From positions 310,001 through 374,000 of the forward strand of contig CAWUCO010000074.1 of NCBI GenBank assembly GCA_963920705.1: a stretch of DNA of 64,000 bases, in the 5' to 3' direction. This stretch comes from Odiellus spinosus. Lineage: Eukaryota > Arthropoda > Arachnida > Opiliones > Phalangiidae. Below the pieces are notes generated by a model. The model was given only the letters and a program-made list of their open reading frames with translations. It was not told where the DNA came from and made no database searches. Position numbers and translations under genes: made by a program. This document shows, one piece after another, positions 1 through 10,151 of the stretch (position 1 is its first letter; each line of letters starts with the position of its first letter).

Positions 1-29
1 TGCCTTGTCTTTCTTTACATATTTACTTC

Positions 30-184
30 GAAAATAAACATTTTCATTTGAAAATAAACATTTTCATTTGGTGTGTCTAAAAAATATACGCCCTGCCGCA
101 AATAATTATGGGTAACGCAGGACATTTGGTGTGTATATAAAGCAGTCTACGATCTACCGCATATAATTATGGGTAACGCAGGAC
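30..184. repeat. short direct repeats at left edge
   Basis: A 20-bp AT-rich unit (gaaaataaacattttcattt) occurs twice back to back at about 30-70. A roughly 28-bp unit containing aattatgggtaacgcaggac occurs at about 95-124 and again at 157-184. They look like remnants of a repeat or LTR. I cannot assign them to a family. Confidence 0.6.
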
Positions 185-318
185 ACTCTTTTGCATTCTA
201 TGAATCCTTGAGATTAAGGGAAATACTTATACTCCGTAACCTAGATGGGAAATAGAGAAGTTTGATTGAAATGAACGTTTTTCTTCTACTCTTCTACATT
301 TCTTTTCATCTTTTATTT

Positions 319-390
319 TAGGTAGGTTTAGGTTATGTTAACGTCGGGGTCGGGGAGGTTATATTTTGGTTTCCCAACTTGTTTTTTAGA
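319..390. repeat. dispersed repeat, also at 40.17 kb
   Basis: The stretch around tcggggaggt and ttggtttcccaacttgtt is repeated with few changes at about 40165-40240 in the same orientation. The two copies share the preceding ttttaggta...ggttaggtta-like run. This is a short dispersed repeat of unknown type. No gene is seen between here and 588. Confidence 0.5.
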
Positions 391-588
391 GAAATCAAAA
401 CATTCGATCGTGTAATTAAGGCTCTTCTTCCGTAAGTATTGCTTGACGTCTGATTTTGATCGCAAGCGTTCACCCGTCGGAGCAAAGTATTAAATATCTA
501 TATTGCCTTTAGACTCTCCCTTTTGTCTAATATTAATTTTCTTCTCCCATCCTGGTGGCAAAGAATATTTTTCGGGTTGTCTCTGAGC

Positions 589-924
589 TTATGCTAAGTC
601 AGCTTGATCTTGATTATCTGATACTTCTTGACTATACGACTCATCCAGATTGTCTGACGCTTCTTGAACCTCGGAAGAACTGTCCAGCCTAATATCTCGT
701 TCGTTATCTGAAAGACTACTGTCTTGACTATCGTGACTATCTGATTCTTCAGATTTCTGATTTCTTCCCCGTATTACAGTCTTTCTTGGGGATACCAACT
801 CATCTTCGCTAGGCCAAATATACAAGACTTGCTCATCCCGCTTTTGTGGCGAGGATATTTCTTCACTTCCCAGTCGGTCCTCGTTAAATGTGACGTGTTT
901 CGTGTCGATAATCTTCCTCGTATT
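589..924 (-). pseudogene. copia pol fragment, linker after integrase
   Basis: This open stretch on the minus strand starts with PLNTRKIIDTKHVTFNED, the conserved copia segment just after the integrase (usual form DPxTRKxxxxRDVxFxE). A Ser/Asp/Glu-rich linker follows, typical of the region between integrase and reverse transcriptase. It is the direct continuation of the integrase piece at 1374-1735, and the two are separated by an inserted GC-rich element. The RT and RNase H regions that should follow are absent before 500. This is a dead fragment of a Ty1/copia polyprotein. Confidence 0.8.
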
Positions 925-1373
925 AAGGGGGTGCACCGTAAACTAGTACACTACACCCCCACCAATCCGTGCGACTGCATCATTTGTCCACTTAAGTGCC
1001 GCACGCGTTACCACGCCCGGAACGGGAAGCAAGGCCAAAGAGCAGGAACCGAAGAACCCCAGACCAGTGCTCCCGCACACACGTAGTGGGGCTAAGATAG
1101 CAGAAGGAAAGGTATATGGCTTGGCGACCAGAACCCACACAGCAGTGCCATACGGCCCCATTAATGTATCCGTGACCCAAGAAGACCGACTCAAAGGCAA
1201 AGGGAGCTGCCGGGGGCCAGGTCGGCCGGGTGTGGGCGAGACGGCCGGGTGTGGGCGAGACGGACGTGTTCCAATTCGCGGAACTAGGACGGATCCTAGA
1301 ACTCGGGCCCCCTCACCACGACAAGGATGGAACACTACCCCCACCCTGCGCACGGACAGGTGGGGGGAGGGGG
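925..1373 (-). mobile_element. 449-bp GC-rich non-autonomous element, copy 1
   Basis: This block is much richer in GC than its surroundings and is nearly the same as 10152-10597 in the opposite orientation. Both copies run from a C-rich start (cccctccccc, acctgtccgtgcg) to ttacggtgcaccccctt. The inner ends share the inverted word tccgtgcg. This copy interrupts the copia reading frame between TKG and PLNTRK. The ORFs inside it are open only because of base composition. It could be a SINE-like or MITE-like element. There are no coding domains. The insertion is certain and the class is not. Confidence 0.75.
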
Positions 1374-1735
1374 AATTTCCTTTGGTTGAGGAGGCGTAGC
1401 CAATAAGTATGCCAAGCTTGGCTCTTGATTGCAGTTTATTTCGACGATGTGGCTTCGGAACATATACGTACGCCACGCATCCAAACCTTCTTAAATGACA
1501 ACTACTGGGTTTTTGTCCAATTCAAAGTACTTCAGGAACTTTATCGTCGAGTTTTGAATGTCTAATACGGTTCTTCAAATAAACTGCTGTTCTGATGATA
1601 TCGGCCCATAAGTATAAGTAATTTTGCCGCGTTAATCAAGGTACGGGCTATGTCAACTAGAGTTCGGTTAACACGCTCAGCAACTCCGTTCATAGAAGGT
1701 GAGTAGATGTTCGTTCGTTCGTGTTTGATTCCAGC
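1374..1735 (-). pseudogene. copia integrase C-terminal half
   Basis: Read on the minus strand, the frame gives a typical copia integrase core tail. KHERTN comes first, then NGVAERVNRTL (normally YTPxQNGVAERxNRT), which holds the catalytic glutamate, then RTLINAAKL, a stretch ending in the conserved GCVAYVYVPK, and KLGILIGYASSTKG. The frame carries at least one shift and a stop. The first two catalytic aspartates are missing because the homology stops at 1735, where an unrelated acidic repeat begins. The other end is cut by the GC-rich element at 925-1373. It lies beside the linker fragment 589-924 and is a broken copy. Confidence 0.85.
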
Positions 1736-2314
1736 CTCCGTCGCTCTCAGGTGGCGAATCCTCTCCGTCGCTACCGGGTTGCGAATCCTCTCCAGCGCTC
1801 ATGGGTGGTGAACCCTCTTCGTCGCTTTCGGGTGGCAAACCCTCTTCGTCACTCTCGCAGGCTGGCAAACCCTCTTCGTCGCTCTCGGCTGGCAAACCCT
1901 CTTCGTCGCTCTCGGCTGGCAATTCTTCTTGAGTACGCATTTTGCCTTTGATATCCATCTGTACTGCACCTCCATTTTCTAAGATGTGTTTTTTTCTGCT
2001 GTGATCATCTTCACTAGGATTGTTTAATATTCCCTCTTTCGGCAGATTTTCAAGATGTGGAATGCGGCCTTGTTCGGCTTCCTCAACTTCATCAATATGA
2101 AAAAATTATCTTAGTAAATAAATAAAAATTCAAAGTATAAATTATCACAGCTTAATTATACCTGCCTACCTGGTGATTTATTTCTTTTAGGCAGGGGATT
2201 CAACCTTCTGTCTGTTTGACTTTTAAGCCTGGAAATCATCCGATATCGCGTTGCTCTTGAAATATTTCCATTTTGATAACTTTGGCACCGTTGTTTTTTA
2301 TTTAACTTCTTCAT
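1736..2314 (-). CDS. two-exon gene start with acidic tandem repeat
   Basis: I do not recognise this gene. A minus-strand ATG at 2314 opens a basic exon (MKKLNKKQRCQS..., rich in Lys/Arg) down to 2170, ending at a good donor (CCAG|GTAGGC). An intron of about 83 nt ends at an AG near 2087, and exon 2 continues in phase with VEEAEQGRIPHLENLPKEG. The last part is an acidic repeat of 9-10 residues (variants of ESDEEGLPA) encoded by a 27-30 bp tandem array, about seven copies, at 1736-1935. The repeat then runs directly into the copia integrase. Basic N-termini followed by acidic linkers occur in transposase-associated proteins of invertebrates, but that assignment is only a guess. Confidence 0.45.
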
Positions 2315-3039
2315 AATATAGTAAAATTCTATCTGATTTATATGAACTAATTAAAGATAGATGACCATGCATGGGTCGCTTTATCTGCAGATAGCTAAGC
2401 CTAATTTTGCCATAAAGCAATTGAATATAAACTTCCAAAGTCCAAAAATACTATAAATAACTCTAACTCTTCTATTTATTACTTCATTGGAATTGTTTGC
2501 TCATTACTACCAGTAATTTGGTCATTGGTCATTAATAATTTAGTATACACACTTTTTAGAACAGTAACAGGCTAACAGATTTACAGAACCACTTTCCCAC
2601 CAAGATTCAGGACAGATTCCTGAGATGAATAATTTCACAAGGTGAAGAAATACCAAGCATTGAATGCAGGATTGCCAGCTAACCATGAGAGCATGCTTCC
2701 TCTATAGTGAATATTAAATTATGCCACCAAAATAAAACTATATTGGATTTCAATAATTTGCAATATAAAATTATAACATATCATCAGAGCCATTCTAGTC
2801 ATAAATTGTAAAAACATAAAAAAAACGAATAATTTGAAGAACTGGCAGCCCAGCATATTGAGCTCTTGATTTCATCATCTTGTAAAACCCTCATGGTGAA
2901 GAAAACCTAGTACACACACCCCTACACAGAGGCGCCATTTTTCACTTTCTTTCCTGGATGATGGTCCACGTGGACTCTGGTGCTATATTGTAAAGCTTTT
3001 TCTATAGGAGCATATAATAGCATTTTATAATAACAATGT
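2315..3039. other. AT-rich spacer, no gene seen
   Basis: AT-rich sequence with many stops on both strands. I see no repeat or conserved coding signal. Confidence 0.6.
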
Positions 3040-3285
3040 GAAGCCTTGAGCCTTCTGATGAGGAGATAAACGCCTTGTTAAATAGTTCAAATGTGTCCAG
3101 TAATTTTGCCTTAAAGCCTAAAGCTAAAAGTTCGACTTTCGCGTTGGTGTATTGGCACAAAGAAATAAAAACCAGCATTGTACCAATATCCTTCATTAAA
3201 GAAGAAGACCGCGAGGATGGTAAAGTATGCACTGTGAAATGGAAGAACACAAGATACAATGCTACTATAATTAAAATAGGGCAAA
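3040..3285 (+). CDS. exon of a BEN-domain-like protein N-terminus
   Basis: The open frame reads FALVYWHKEIKTSIVPISFI, then VCTVKWKNTRYNATIIKIG, and meets a strong donor (caaa|gtaagt) at 3285/3286. This pattern (FALVxWxxxxxxSVVPxxxI...VxWxxxxYxAxIxxxG) is the N-terminal module common in arthropod BEN-domain and related proteins, where it precedes the DNA-binding domain. The exon has no in-frame ATG near its start, so it is an internal exon or a fragment. The rest of the gene is not visible downstream, where short tandem repeats begin. I am moderately sure of the family and unsure whether the gene is active. Confidence 0.5.
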
Positions 3286-3339
3286 GTAAGTGGCTTTATT
3301 ATTTTTCAGACTACTTAACAAATTTTTTTCGAAAATTAT

Positions 3340-3452
3340 TTAACTAGGCCTAACGATATAATAGAAAAAACTAGGCCTAACGCTATTTATTTATTTATAT
3401 AATAGAAAAAACTAGGCCTAACGATATATAATGGAATAAAACTAGGCCTAAC
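3340..3452. repeat. tandem aactaggcctaacg repeat
   Basis: Four imperfect copies of a unit built on aaaaaactaggcctaacgat, spaced 25-40 bp by AT-rich filler. It follows directly after the BEN-like exon. Confidence 0.75.
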
Positions 3453-3913
3453 ATAAATAGAAACAACCAGTGGTGGGAATTTCGCGTTTTCTTCCCGAAG
3501 ACAAACTTCCACTTCCTTGACACAGACGGCAACACCGCCAATTCACGCTTCTCCTTCTCAGAAGAGGAAGAAAAAATTCTCTCTCTTCCGTTCCCCAAAA
3601 TGAAACTGAAGGGAAAGAAATGAGAAGGAGAAGAAGTGGGCTTCTCTAGGAAGGCTCTAGGCCTTCCCCTCTTAGAATTTTTTCCCTCCCTTCTTTGAAA
3701 AGAAGGAACTTGGCTCAGAAGGAGAGTTTACCTTCTTTAATATTTTCCTTCCTTAGCAAATACGGAAGATTCCTTGAGAAGGGGATAGTCTTTCTTTTTC
3801 AAGAAGGGGGGTTCAGCTTGACTATTACTTTTCTTCTTTTTTAAGGTTGAGAAAATAATGATTTTACTACCCTTCTTTGTCGATAGTGAGAATAGCAGTT
3901 AATTTAATTAAAT

Positions 3914-4300
3914 TAAATTTAAATATTTAGCTTAGAAAATATTTGTACAACTTTTTAATTTAAATATTTAGCTTAGAAAATATTTGTACAACTTTTTAAT
4001 TTAAATATTTAGCTTAGAAAATATTTGTACAACTTCTAACAAGATTAAAATTATACAAATTAATCGATTTACGAAAAGTATTTAAATATAAAATTATTAT
4101 AGTTTCAGTGTTTGCCGTTAAGTGGCCAGATGTTTAATAATTAGAAAAAATGAATTATTTGAATTAAATTTAATTAAATATTTAGGATATATAATATTTG
4201 TAGAACTTCTATCAACCTTGAAGTTTACAAATTATTATATTTATTTTTAAATACAAGTTTTTATCGGGTTATAGTTCATGTGTTTGCCGAAAAGTGGCGC
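3914..4300. repeat. 41-bp tandem repeat and larger diverged duplication
   Basis: Three near-perfect 41-bp units (core aaatatttagcttagaaaat) at 3914-4040 are followed by a diverged copy near 4165-4210. The flanking text with tgtttgccg..aagtggc also recurs (4108-4130 and 4271-4295). So a block of about 160 bp was itself duplicated. Confidence 0.75.
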
Positions 4301-4656
4301 TACTTGATATTTCGGTGTAAGGATTTAACCGATGAATTTGTATTGCGTTAGAGTGGCTCTTTTTATGTTTTTCTTTTTCTTCTTTGGTGTTTTTTTAACA
4401 CTTTTTTTATTTTCCTTTTCTTTATTCCCGATCCATATTGTTTCCGTACCTCATCCAGTGATGGGCGCGCTCCTTGCAGCTCCGCTCACTTGGAGTATTT
4501 TGAGTGGAGATGAGTTTTTTTGTGGTATATAAGAGGAGCGCGAGTGGAGAAGTACTAAAATTTCCTAGGAGAGGAGAGTTGGAGAGGAGAGAATGTCTAA
4601 GAATTTCTAATTCAGAACGGTGATCTGAAATATACGAAAAACTCCCAGAAAAAGCT

Positions 4657-4953
4657 AAAGGAACCACTTCCGCTCCTCGAATCGAGAAACGGGTGTCACC
4701 AACGGATTCCTTGGCCGAATTAGGAATGGAAGGCGGAATTAGCGGGATCGAGCCAGTATGTGAAGTTATCGACGATTTCCTTCAAAATGAGGATTCCTTT
4801 ACGGGTTCTATGCCAGAGCAATGCAAAAATTTTAAATCGTCGATAAGTTCTGAAATACTGGCTCGATAGCGCTATTTACGCCGGTTAAAATTGGACGAGA
4901 AATCCATTGGTGACACTCGTTTCTCGATTGGAGGAGCGCTAGCGGTTCCTTTT
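4657..4953. mobile_element. foldback MITE of about 297 bp
   Basis: The two halves are inverted copies of each other. The left edge aaaggaacc...gctcctc and the right edge gaggagcgct...ggttccttt pair, as do inner segments containing atcgagaaacg/cgtttctcgat and cgagccagtat/atactggctcg. Arms are over 110 bp. Weaker pairing may extend to about 4595 and 5030. There is no coding capacity. No clear target-site duplication is visible, so the superfamily is open. Confidence 0.8.
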
Positions 4954-5383
4954 GCAATAAGATAGCTCTGATTTAGAAGCAGGGGGTGTTCAGAATTGGA
5001 TTCGGGGTGTTAAAAATTCTAAGCCGCTACTGCCGCCTTTAAAACCGCGTCTACCTCAAAATTACGCGTCATGAAATGACGAAAACAAGCGCAACGGATC
5101 CGCGACTATTGAAACTTGATATTAGATAATTAACTTCATTGGTAAAAATTCCACAGCAATCGAGATCTCGGATTTCTTAAAAAGCGTTTAGAATTAGGTG
5201 ACCCTACCCTATATAAAACGAAACCCATATTGTTATTTTCGCACTATTTGAAATTCTTGTGGGTGTGAAAGTTTAAGCCTCGTGTCAATACCAATTTGGC
5301 TAATCTGAGCTTCAAAATAGGACCATCACTATCGTAGTAAAGCCAAAAGCGTGTGATAGTGTTAAGATCGTTTATGAATGGGG

Positions 5384-5530
5384 CTCTTAAAGGAAACATG
5401 AACTCTGACAACAAGTGCTTTTTTATCGGTTTAGATTTTAGATTAATAAAATAACGACAAAATCAATATTAAAAGTTAGCAAAAATTTCTCGTATATTCT
5501 TTATTAAATTTGAAAGTTCCTAACTGCAAG
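5384..5530. mobile_element. MITE copy related to the one at 52.2 kb
   Basis: The sequence aactctgacaacaagtgctt and the following AT-rich 100 bp recur at about 52220-52330 in the same orientation. The 52-kb copy has both inverted ends, and this one appears to have only one. It is non-coding. Confidence 0.55.
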
Positions 5531-5639
5531 GTACTAAGCTGAACTTGCTTCTTCGGGGATCGACTGTATTTCTACTTATTTGCCGCCGACTCTCGCGTTA
5601 TTATGCTTAGTACCTAATGGAAATTAAGAAAGGTGAGCA

Positions 5640-5905
5640 TTTAGTTATTGGAGATGAGATGAGAGGTAGAGTTGAGAGTTCCGAAATTTTCTAAAGGAAG
5701 GCGAGCTTCAAGTTACTGGAGAGGAGAGGAGATGAGATGAGCGGTAGAGTTGAGAGTTCAGAAAATTTATAAAGGGAGGTGAGCTTTAATTTACTGGAGA
5801 GGAGAGGAGATGAGAAGGAGAACTGACAGCTGACAGCTCACAAAAGGCCTAAATAGAGGTGAGCTTTGAATAACTGGAGAGGATACGAAATTATGAGATG
5901 ATAGG
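5640..5905. repeat. about 79-bp purine-rich tandem repeat
   Basis: Three to four diverged units contain ggtagagttgagagtt, a gtgagctt word and actggagaggagagga. Strong A/G bias continues to about 6060. No gene is seen here. Confidence 0.7.
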
Positions 5906-6239
5906 TGAGCCCCGCGAGGCCTTGCAAAAAAGAGCGGAGAAGAATAAGAGCTCCAGAGTTTTTTAATGAGAACATGTGAGTTTCAACTTTGGCGCCAACT
6001 TGGTTAATAGGAAGGGAGAGCAGGAGTGGAGAGCCATCTTGGAGGGTGTTTACATGAGGGGAGAGGCTATAATTTAGATTTTATGGGAGAGAATCGGGAG
6101 ATGAGTGCCTTTAAGTTAACAACAGTAAAACGGGGGCAGGAGCGGAGTTCCTCTCCAAGCTCAGGAAAGAGTCGTGAGCTGGAGCGTGAGCAGTAGATAA
6201 AATCCAGAAAATGCCCATAACTGACCTCATCCAGCGTTT

Positions 6240-6522
6240 CATTCGCTCTCCGTTTCGCCAATTCTTTGAAACTTTGACCCCCCCCCATGACGTCACCGAA
6301 AACGCGGGTGCCGGTGCCCTAGAGTTTCTTTCCTACAAATTTAGCGCCGTTCAAAAGCATAGGAGCGTAGTAACGAGCGAAACGACCTAAAATACTGCCA
6401 ATCCCATGGCCTCTTTGAAATGACCGGCCTACGTAAAAACGACCAACCCCTGCGCCAGTTTGAGCTTGATTTAAGTAATAAGTTTTGTAACAACATTTTT
6501 CTAAATTAGCTGTTCGCCGCAT
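6240..6522 (-). pseudogene. Polinton Gly-rich small protein, lineage A
   Basis: The minus-strand ATG at 6522 opens a protein with the word FQRGHGIGSILGRFARYY, matching the capsid-region Gly-rich protein of the other Polinton copies here (FQRGKGLGSIFKSLVRF). A frameshift and a stop after GAKFVGKKL break it. The homologous tail (FKELAKRRANETLDEV) continues in another frame to about 6240. Proteins of this form sit next to the capsid genes in Polintons and are thought to be virion or DNA-packaging components, by location only. It follows the minor capsid gene, as in copies D and E. Confidence 0.7.
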
Positions 6523-6534
6523 CTTTTTACGTGG

Positions 6535-7212
6535 TCCCTTATATCTATCGTAATTGAATCGAAATACATTTTAGCCAATGATACGTAATGCGGAGAAACA
6601 AACGTTTTCACTATAGTGACTCCGTGGTTTCCACTGGGATTATTCGTAATAACGGCACTAGAGCACTATATCGCTCTAGATGTATAACTGCGATGGCACG
6701 TGATAATCGATGCGTGCTTGACGAGGGGCCAGTCCCTCTACATTTTCGTGATCGTCATACCCTAAGATGGCGGCTAACGTTGGGGCGACTAATAAAATGG
6801 GCATAAACTCGGCCTTGTCGTCCCGTTTTACTTTAACGAAGCCCGTTAGGCTGTCATAATCGAAACAGGCGAAGCTATTACGACACGTCACCGAATCATT
6901 AATTACTTGCATTATATGATCCATCGACAGGTAATGCTCGGCGGCGACGTCATGGACGAAGGGTTTCATCGAGTCGTCTGTTTCGGCTTTTCGCGCCAAA
7001 CGCCGTTCTTCCATTTGTTGTTTAAATGTTTTCTTTTTAACGTTATAAAAACTGCTGGTGTATATAATTTCCACGAGAGCGCATTCCCATCTTCCATCGA
7101 GATCAATGGAGTTAAGAAGTTTATTATTATAAGACGCCATTGTATTACTCGGGTATAAGTCCATTGACGAATGGCTAGGTAGCGTGAGATAAAAATTAGA
7201 TGTTTGAGACAT
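6535..7212 (-). pseudogene. Polinton minor capsid (penton-like) protein, lineage A
   Basis: It starts with the family signature: FYLTLPSHSSMDLYPSNT, then DLDGRWECALVEIIY. The frame stays open for about 178 codons to HVPSQLYI. Two or more stops follow, after which the expected C-terminal motif (HYVSLAKMYFDSITIDIRD) is still readable to about 6540. This protein family is the putative single-jelly-roll minor capsid protein of Polintons. The start overlaps the end of the integrase gene by a few codons, a compact viral layout. It is much shorter than copy E (420 residues) and belongs to a different Polinton lineage. Confidence 0.75.
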
Positions 7213-8286
7213 TGTCAGCCGCGACCCAACAATTCTGACTTTTGGGTAAACCTATGAAAGAAACGAAATATTCGAGTTTGCCTTTCCTTTTTCTCTTCTT
7301 CAAAATAGCGTCCAGCTTGTAGGTCTGAGGTTTGGTGCACCTAATGAGCTGAGCCGAATAAAACAGGCCCTTTATATCATTACCGTCGTAATCTTCTATT
7401 CTATACAAGTAAGGAGTTTTGGCGTTTAAAACTCCGACGATTTTGAAAACTTCGGTCGAGAAACTAGCTTCGTATCCTTTTCCGAAAACCGACTTTACTT
7501 TACTGACGCGAACGTGATCTCCTATTTTAAATTGGACTTTTTTTTCTTGTTTTTTATTTTTATACGTGGACCGTAAATGTTCCTATACACCTCGAGGACG
7601 TTAGAGGGGTTAACCTCATTAGGAGCCATTTTTATTGAACTATATTTAGCGGAATTATAAGCGCTGATAATCTTTTCAAGCACGTCTATATAACGGTTAG
7701 TATTATTGTGGGTGAAATATTTAAACATACGACTTTTAATATTACGGTTAAGCCTTTCAACGTAAGGACTATGATGACTCTCTGACGTCATAGTGTCGAA
7801 ATTGATTCCACGCCTTTTGAGTAGGTTTTGAACTTTCGAATTTAAAAATTCGGTACCGCAATCCGTGTAAATGGCTTTGGGTTTAATCGTGTCTAAAACC
7901 CCTTCTAAAGCCGCGTAAACCGCGTCTCCGGTCTTACGTTTTAAAGCGATTGAGTACGCTTTTCGTGAAAAACAATCAATCATCATTAAAATGTAGTTTT
8001 ACCCGTCGTTTAATTTAGATGAAGGTCGCATTTCAATAAGATCAGCTTCAACACGGTCGCCTATATTTGAGACTGGGATTTTACGCCTTTTAAACTTCTT
8101 TAAAGGCGTCCGATGTAAAGTATAAACTTCGGAATCTGCCAAAAAATCGCGAACATTTTTCCTGCTAATCCCTTTACTCTTAACCGCTTGATATAGGCTT
8201 TCAGCGCTCGAAAATGATGCAGGGTTGCTTTCGTCGTAATAAACAAATTTTAGGGCGTTCGCTTCCTTCTCTGATAACTCTCCCAT
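7196..8286 (-). pseudogene. Polinton retroviral-type integrase with chromodomain
   Basis: The N-terminal domain (YYDESNPASFSSAESLY...ISRKNVRDFL...YTLHRTPLKKF) is the usual Polinton form. It is followed by the catalytic core: first Asp in VEADLIEM, second in IYTDCGTEF, and Glu in SPYVERLNR, about 35 residues on. The C-terminus has an SH3-like stretch and a chromodomain (LEYFVSFIGLPKSQNCWV). One in-frame TAA just after the first Asp region (near 7996) and one frameshift at an A-run near 7540 break the gene. The enzyme would insert element DNA into the host chromosome. It is clearly recognised and inactive as read. Confidence 0.9.
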
Positions 8287-9012
8287 GGCGAACCGTTGTG
8301 TTTATTTTTCACGCGTAAAAAACTCGGTTTAACATCGAGTACTAAGCGCTTCCTCGTAGGTTTTCCTTTCGCGTACGTCGACTCGGATGATTTTTTCCTC
8401 AGACGATTTTTAATTGGCGTACTACGTGTATTGTTAGTAGACTGACTCGGTAGCGAGGCGGGTGTATGGGGAGCGACGGACGGGATTGGGGCCACGGGGG
8501 TAGGTGGGGCGATACTTTGAGGTAAAAAAACTCTTGACAAACGGCTCGAACTCGGCCCATCCGATGGGGGGAGGGGGAACGTTTTTCCTTTTAACTATAA
8601 TCGCGTGAAAGACTAATTCGCTAATGCCGGAATTAAGTACCTTGTGTCCATCGACTTCGAGGTTGCCGTTGATTTCCGAGAACCTGACTCTAGTATCATT
8701 TTCGATCAAATGGTGGAATATTTTTCGGGCCAATGACCTATATTTGATCGAAAACAAGCTGAGAGGAGCTTCGTATCTAGGTTTATTGATATGTAACTTC
8801 GTTAGATTTTGATTTCTTTGCAAGATTTGTTCGTATAGAACCCATTTGGTTTTGTCATCCAAGCTCGAATAGTTTAAATTTTTTCGCATTTCGGCTTCCA
8901 GACCATTTAGTACGGCCTTTTCTTTACTGACCTCTCCTGTGGACGCGGGGTTTGCGCTAGCCGCGGGGGCCTGTTCGATCGGGACCAAAATAATCTTCTG
9001 AGAGTATTTCAT
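8250..9012 (-). pseudogene. Polinton conserved Pro-rich protein, frameshifted
   Basis: The minus-strand ATG at 9012 opens MKYSQKIILVPIEQ. A helical region typical of a conserved Polinton protein follows: NGLEAEMRKNL, then DDKTKWVLYEQILQRNQNL. The frame shifts around 8520-8570, and a Pro/Ser-rich then basic tail (RKRLVLDVKPSFLRV) continues in the other frame to 8250. Its start overlaps the stop of the next upstream gene by 4 bp (9009-9012), and its end overlaps the integrase. Function is unknown. Proteins of this shape recur in Polintons of many animals. Confidence 0.6.
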
Positions 9013-9317
9013 TTTGCCGATAGGGCGCTGATTATAGAAGCGGCGTTGGGTAATAATATGGAAAAGAAACCATCACCCTTTTGATTTACGAGTATGCGTT
9101 TTTTCGCTCTCCAGCTTAATGATCGATCTCCAATTCGACGGAGATTCGTTTTGTGTTTAGCTAGTATCTTAGTATTTTTGGTGTCAAGTTTCAGATTTCC
9201 GTTCAGAGTGTTCAAAACAACTTCGCTGATCGATTCGATCAGGTCTTTAATCGCTGATTGAAGTATACCAATTCTCTGTTTCCTATTTAAACGACCCAAA
9301 GCCGATAATAAAACCAC
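9009..9317 (-). CDS. Polinton small conserved helical basic protein
   Basis: This 102-residue protein has the pattern LGRLNRKQRIGILQSA...LIESISEVVLNTLNGNLKL, then KHKTNLRRIGDRSLSWRAKKRILVNQ, and ends in a hydrophobic stretch. This is the conserved form seen in many Polintons (xKxxRKxIL...LIxAIxECxxNxLxGNVxL...KHxxxLRxLxxKxxSxKxKRxxLxQxG). It has no stops. It is encoded between the packaging ATPase and the Pro-rich protein with a 4-bp overlap to the latter. The role is not established; a structural or DNA-binding role is my inference from its charge. The quoted start is GTG or similar, so the true start may differ slightly. Confidence 0.65.
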   Translation of the reverse strand: MVLLSALGRLNRKQRIGILQSAIKDLIESISEVVLNTLNGNLKLDTKNTKILAKHKTNLRRIGDRSLSWRAKKRILVNQKGDGFFSILLPNAASIISALSAK

Positions 9318-9436
9318 GTTTATTTTGGCGAGAGAGTTCTTAGGTATTTTTCGAGACCTTCTTTGTAATCTGGTGTTGCGTTTTATTTATTTTTAGGAAT
9401 GTAAACGGTTAATTGCTCGCCCGGGAATATATTAGT

Positions 9437-10003
9437 TCAAATCCTCCAATTATCCGGGCACGTGGGGGTCATATCTAACAAAATAAAACTGTACAGTGAT
9501 TTTGTGGCGTCCGAATAACTCTCAAGAACAAATTTTGAGTTATTAGGCGACAATTGCATAGCTAAGCAACTAATTTGCAATTTATCGCGTACCTGTTTGA
9601 ATAAAACGATATAACTCGCGTTCAAGGATATTTCCCTTAGATTTTTATGAAATAGATTCTGGGTTTTATATAAAACCGATATCGATTTATGGTGGGCGTA
9701 TTTAGTGAAGATATCGGCCACTAACGGTCCTTTATTCTCACTCATCAGATCGTCTATGATCATTAAGGTATTGCGTTCGCCGGTATAAATCGAAACGTCG
9801 GGTAAACCCTGTAAAAATGTAACCCCGTAATTTTTCAAATCATTATAAATCGGCTGCCAAACGCTAAATACCAAACTACTTCATCTATTGATGGTTCGTA
9901 TAATAACGCTCTTTCTTTAATTATACGACAACAGAGCTCTGTTTTTCCCGCATCCAGAACTCCCCACTATTAATTGCCTGATGGGTGTTTAAAAATAAGC
10001 ATG
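9437..10003 (-). pseudogene. Polinton FtsK/HerA-type packaging ATPase
   Basis: Upstream of 9874 the frame MLIFKHPSGN... holds a Walker A remnant (DAGKTEL) followed by CRIIKERALLY and PSIDEVVW. After a frameshift near 9870 come WQPIYNDLKNYGVTFLQGLP and the Walker B motif NTLMIIDDLM. The C-terminal part (FTKYAHHKSISVLYKTQNLF) matches the family, which pumps genome DNA into capsids. Two stops lie just before the P-loop. With the integrase and capsid genes it defines a standard Polinton gene set. This copy is dead. Confidence 0.85.
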
Positions 10004-10151
10004 TTACAAGTTCCGTGGCCAAAGTACTAATGACTAATACGACGGATAAAAACTTATTTATAGATCGCGCTAAAGTAGCGCGTGATAAGCGGGGGTTTTT
10101 TTGGCGGGAAAAAAAGTTGAAATTTTAAGATTGTGGGTGACTGGAAGAAGA

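Noticed and set aside
943-1476. 177-codon ORF with LSVRRVGVVFHPCRGEGARV text, also at 10101-10481
   Set aside because: The part in the GC-rich element is non-coding repeat. Only its N-terminal piece is copia integrase.
4332-4532. 66-codon Phe-rich plus ORF
   Set aside because: T-rich low-complexity sequence, with no conserved features.
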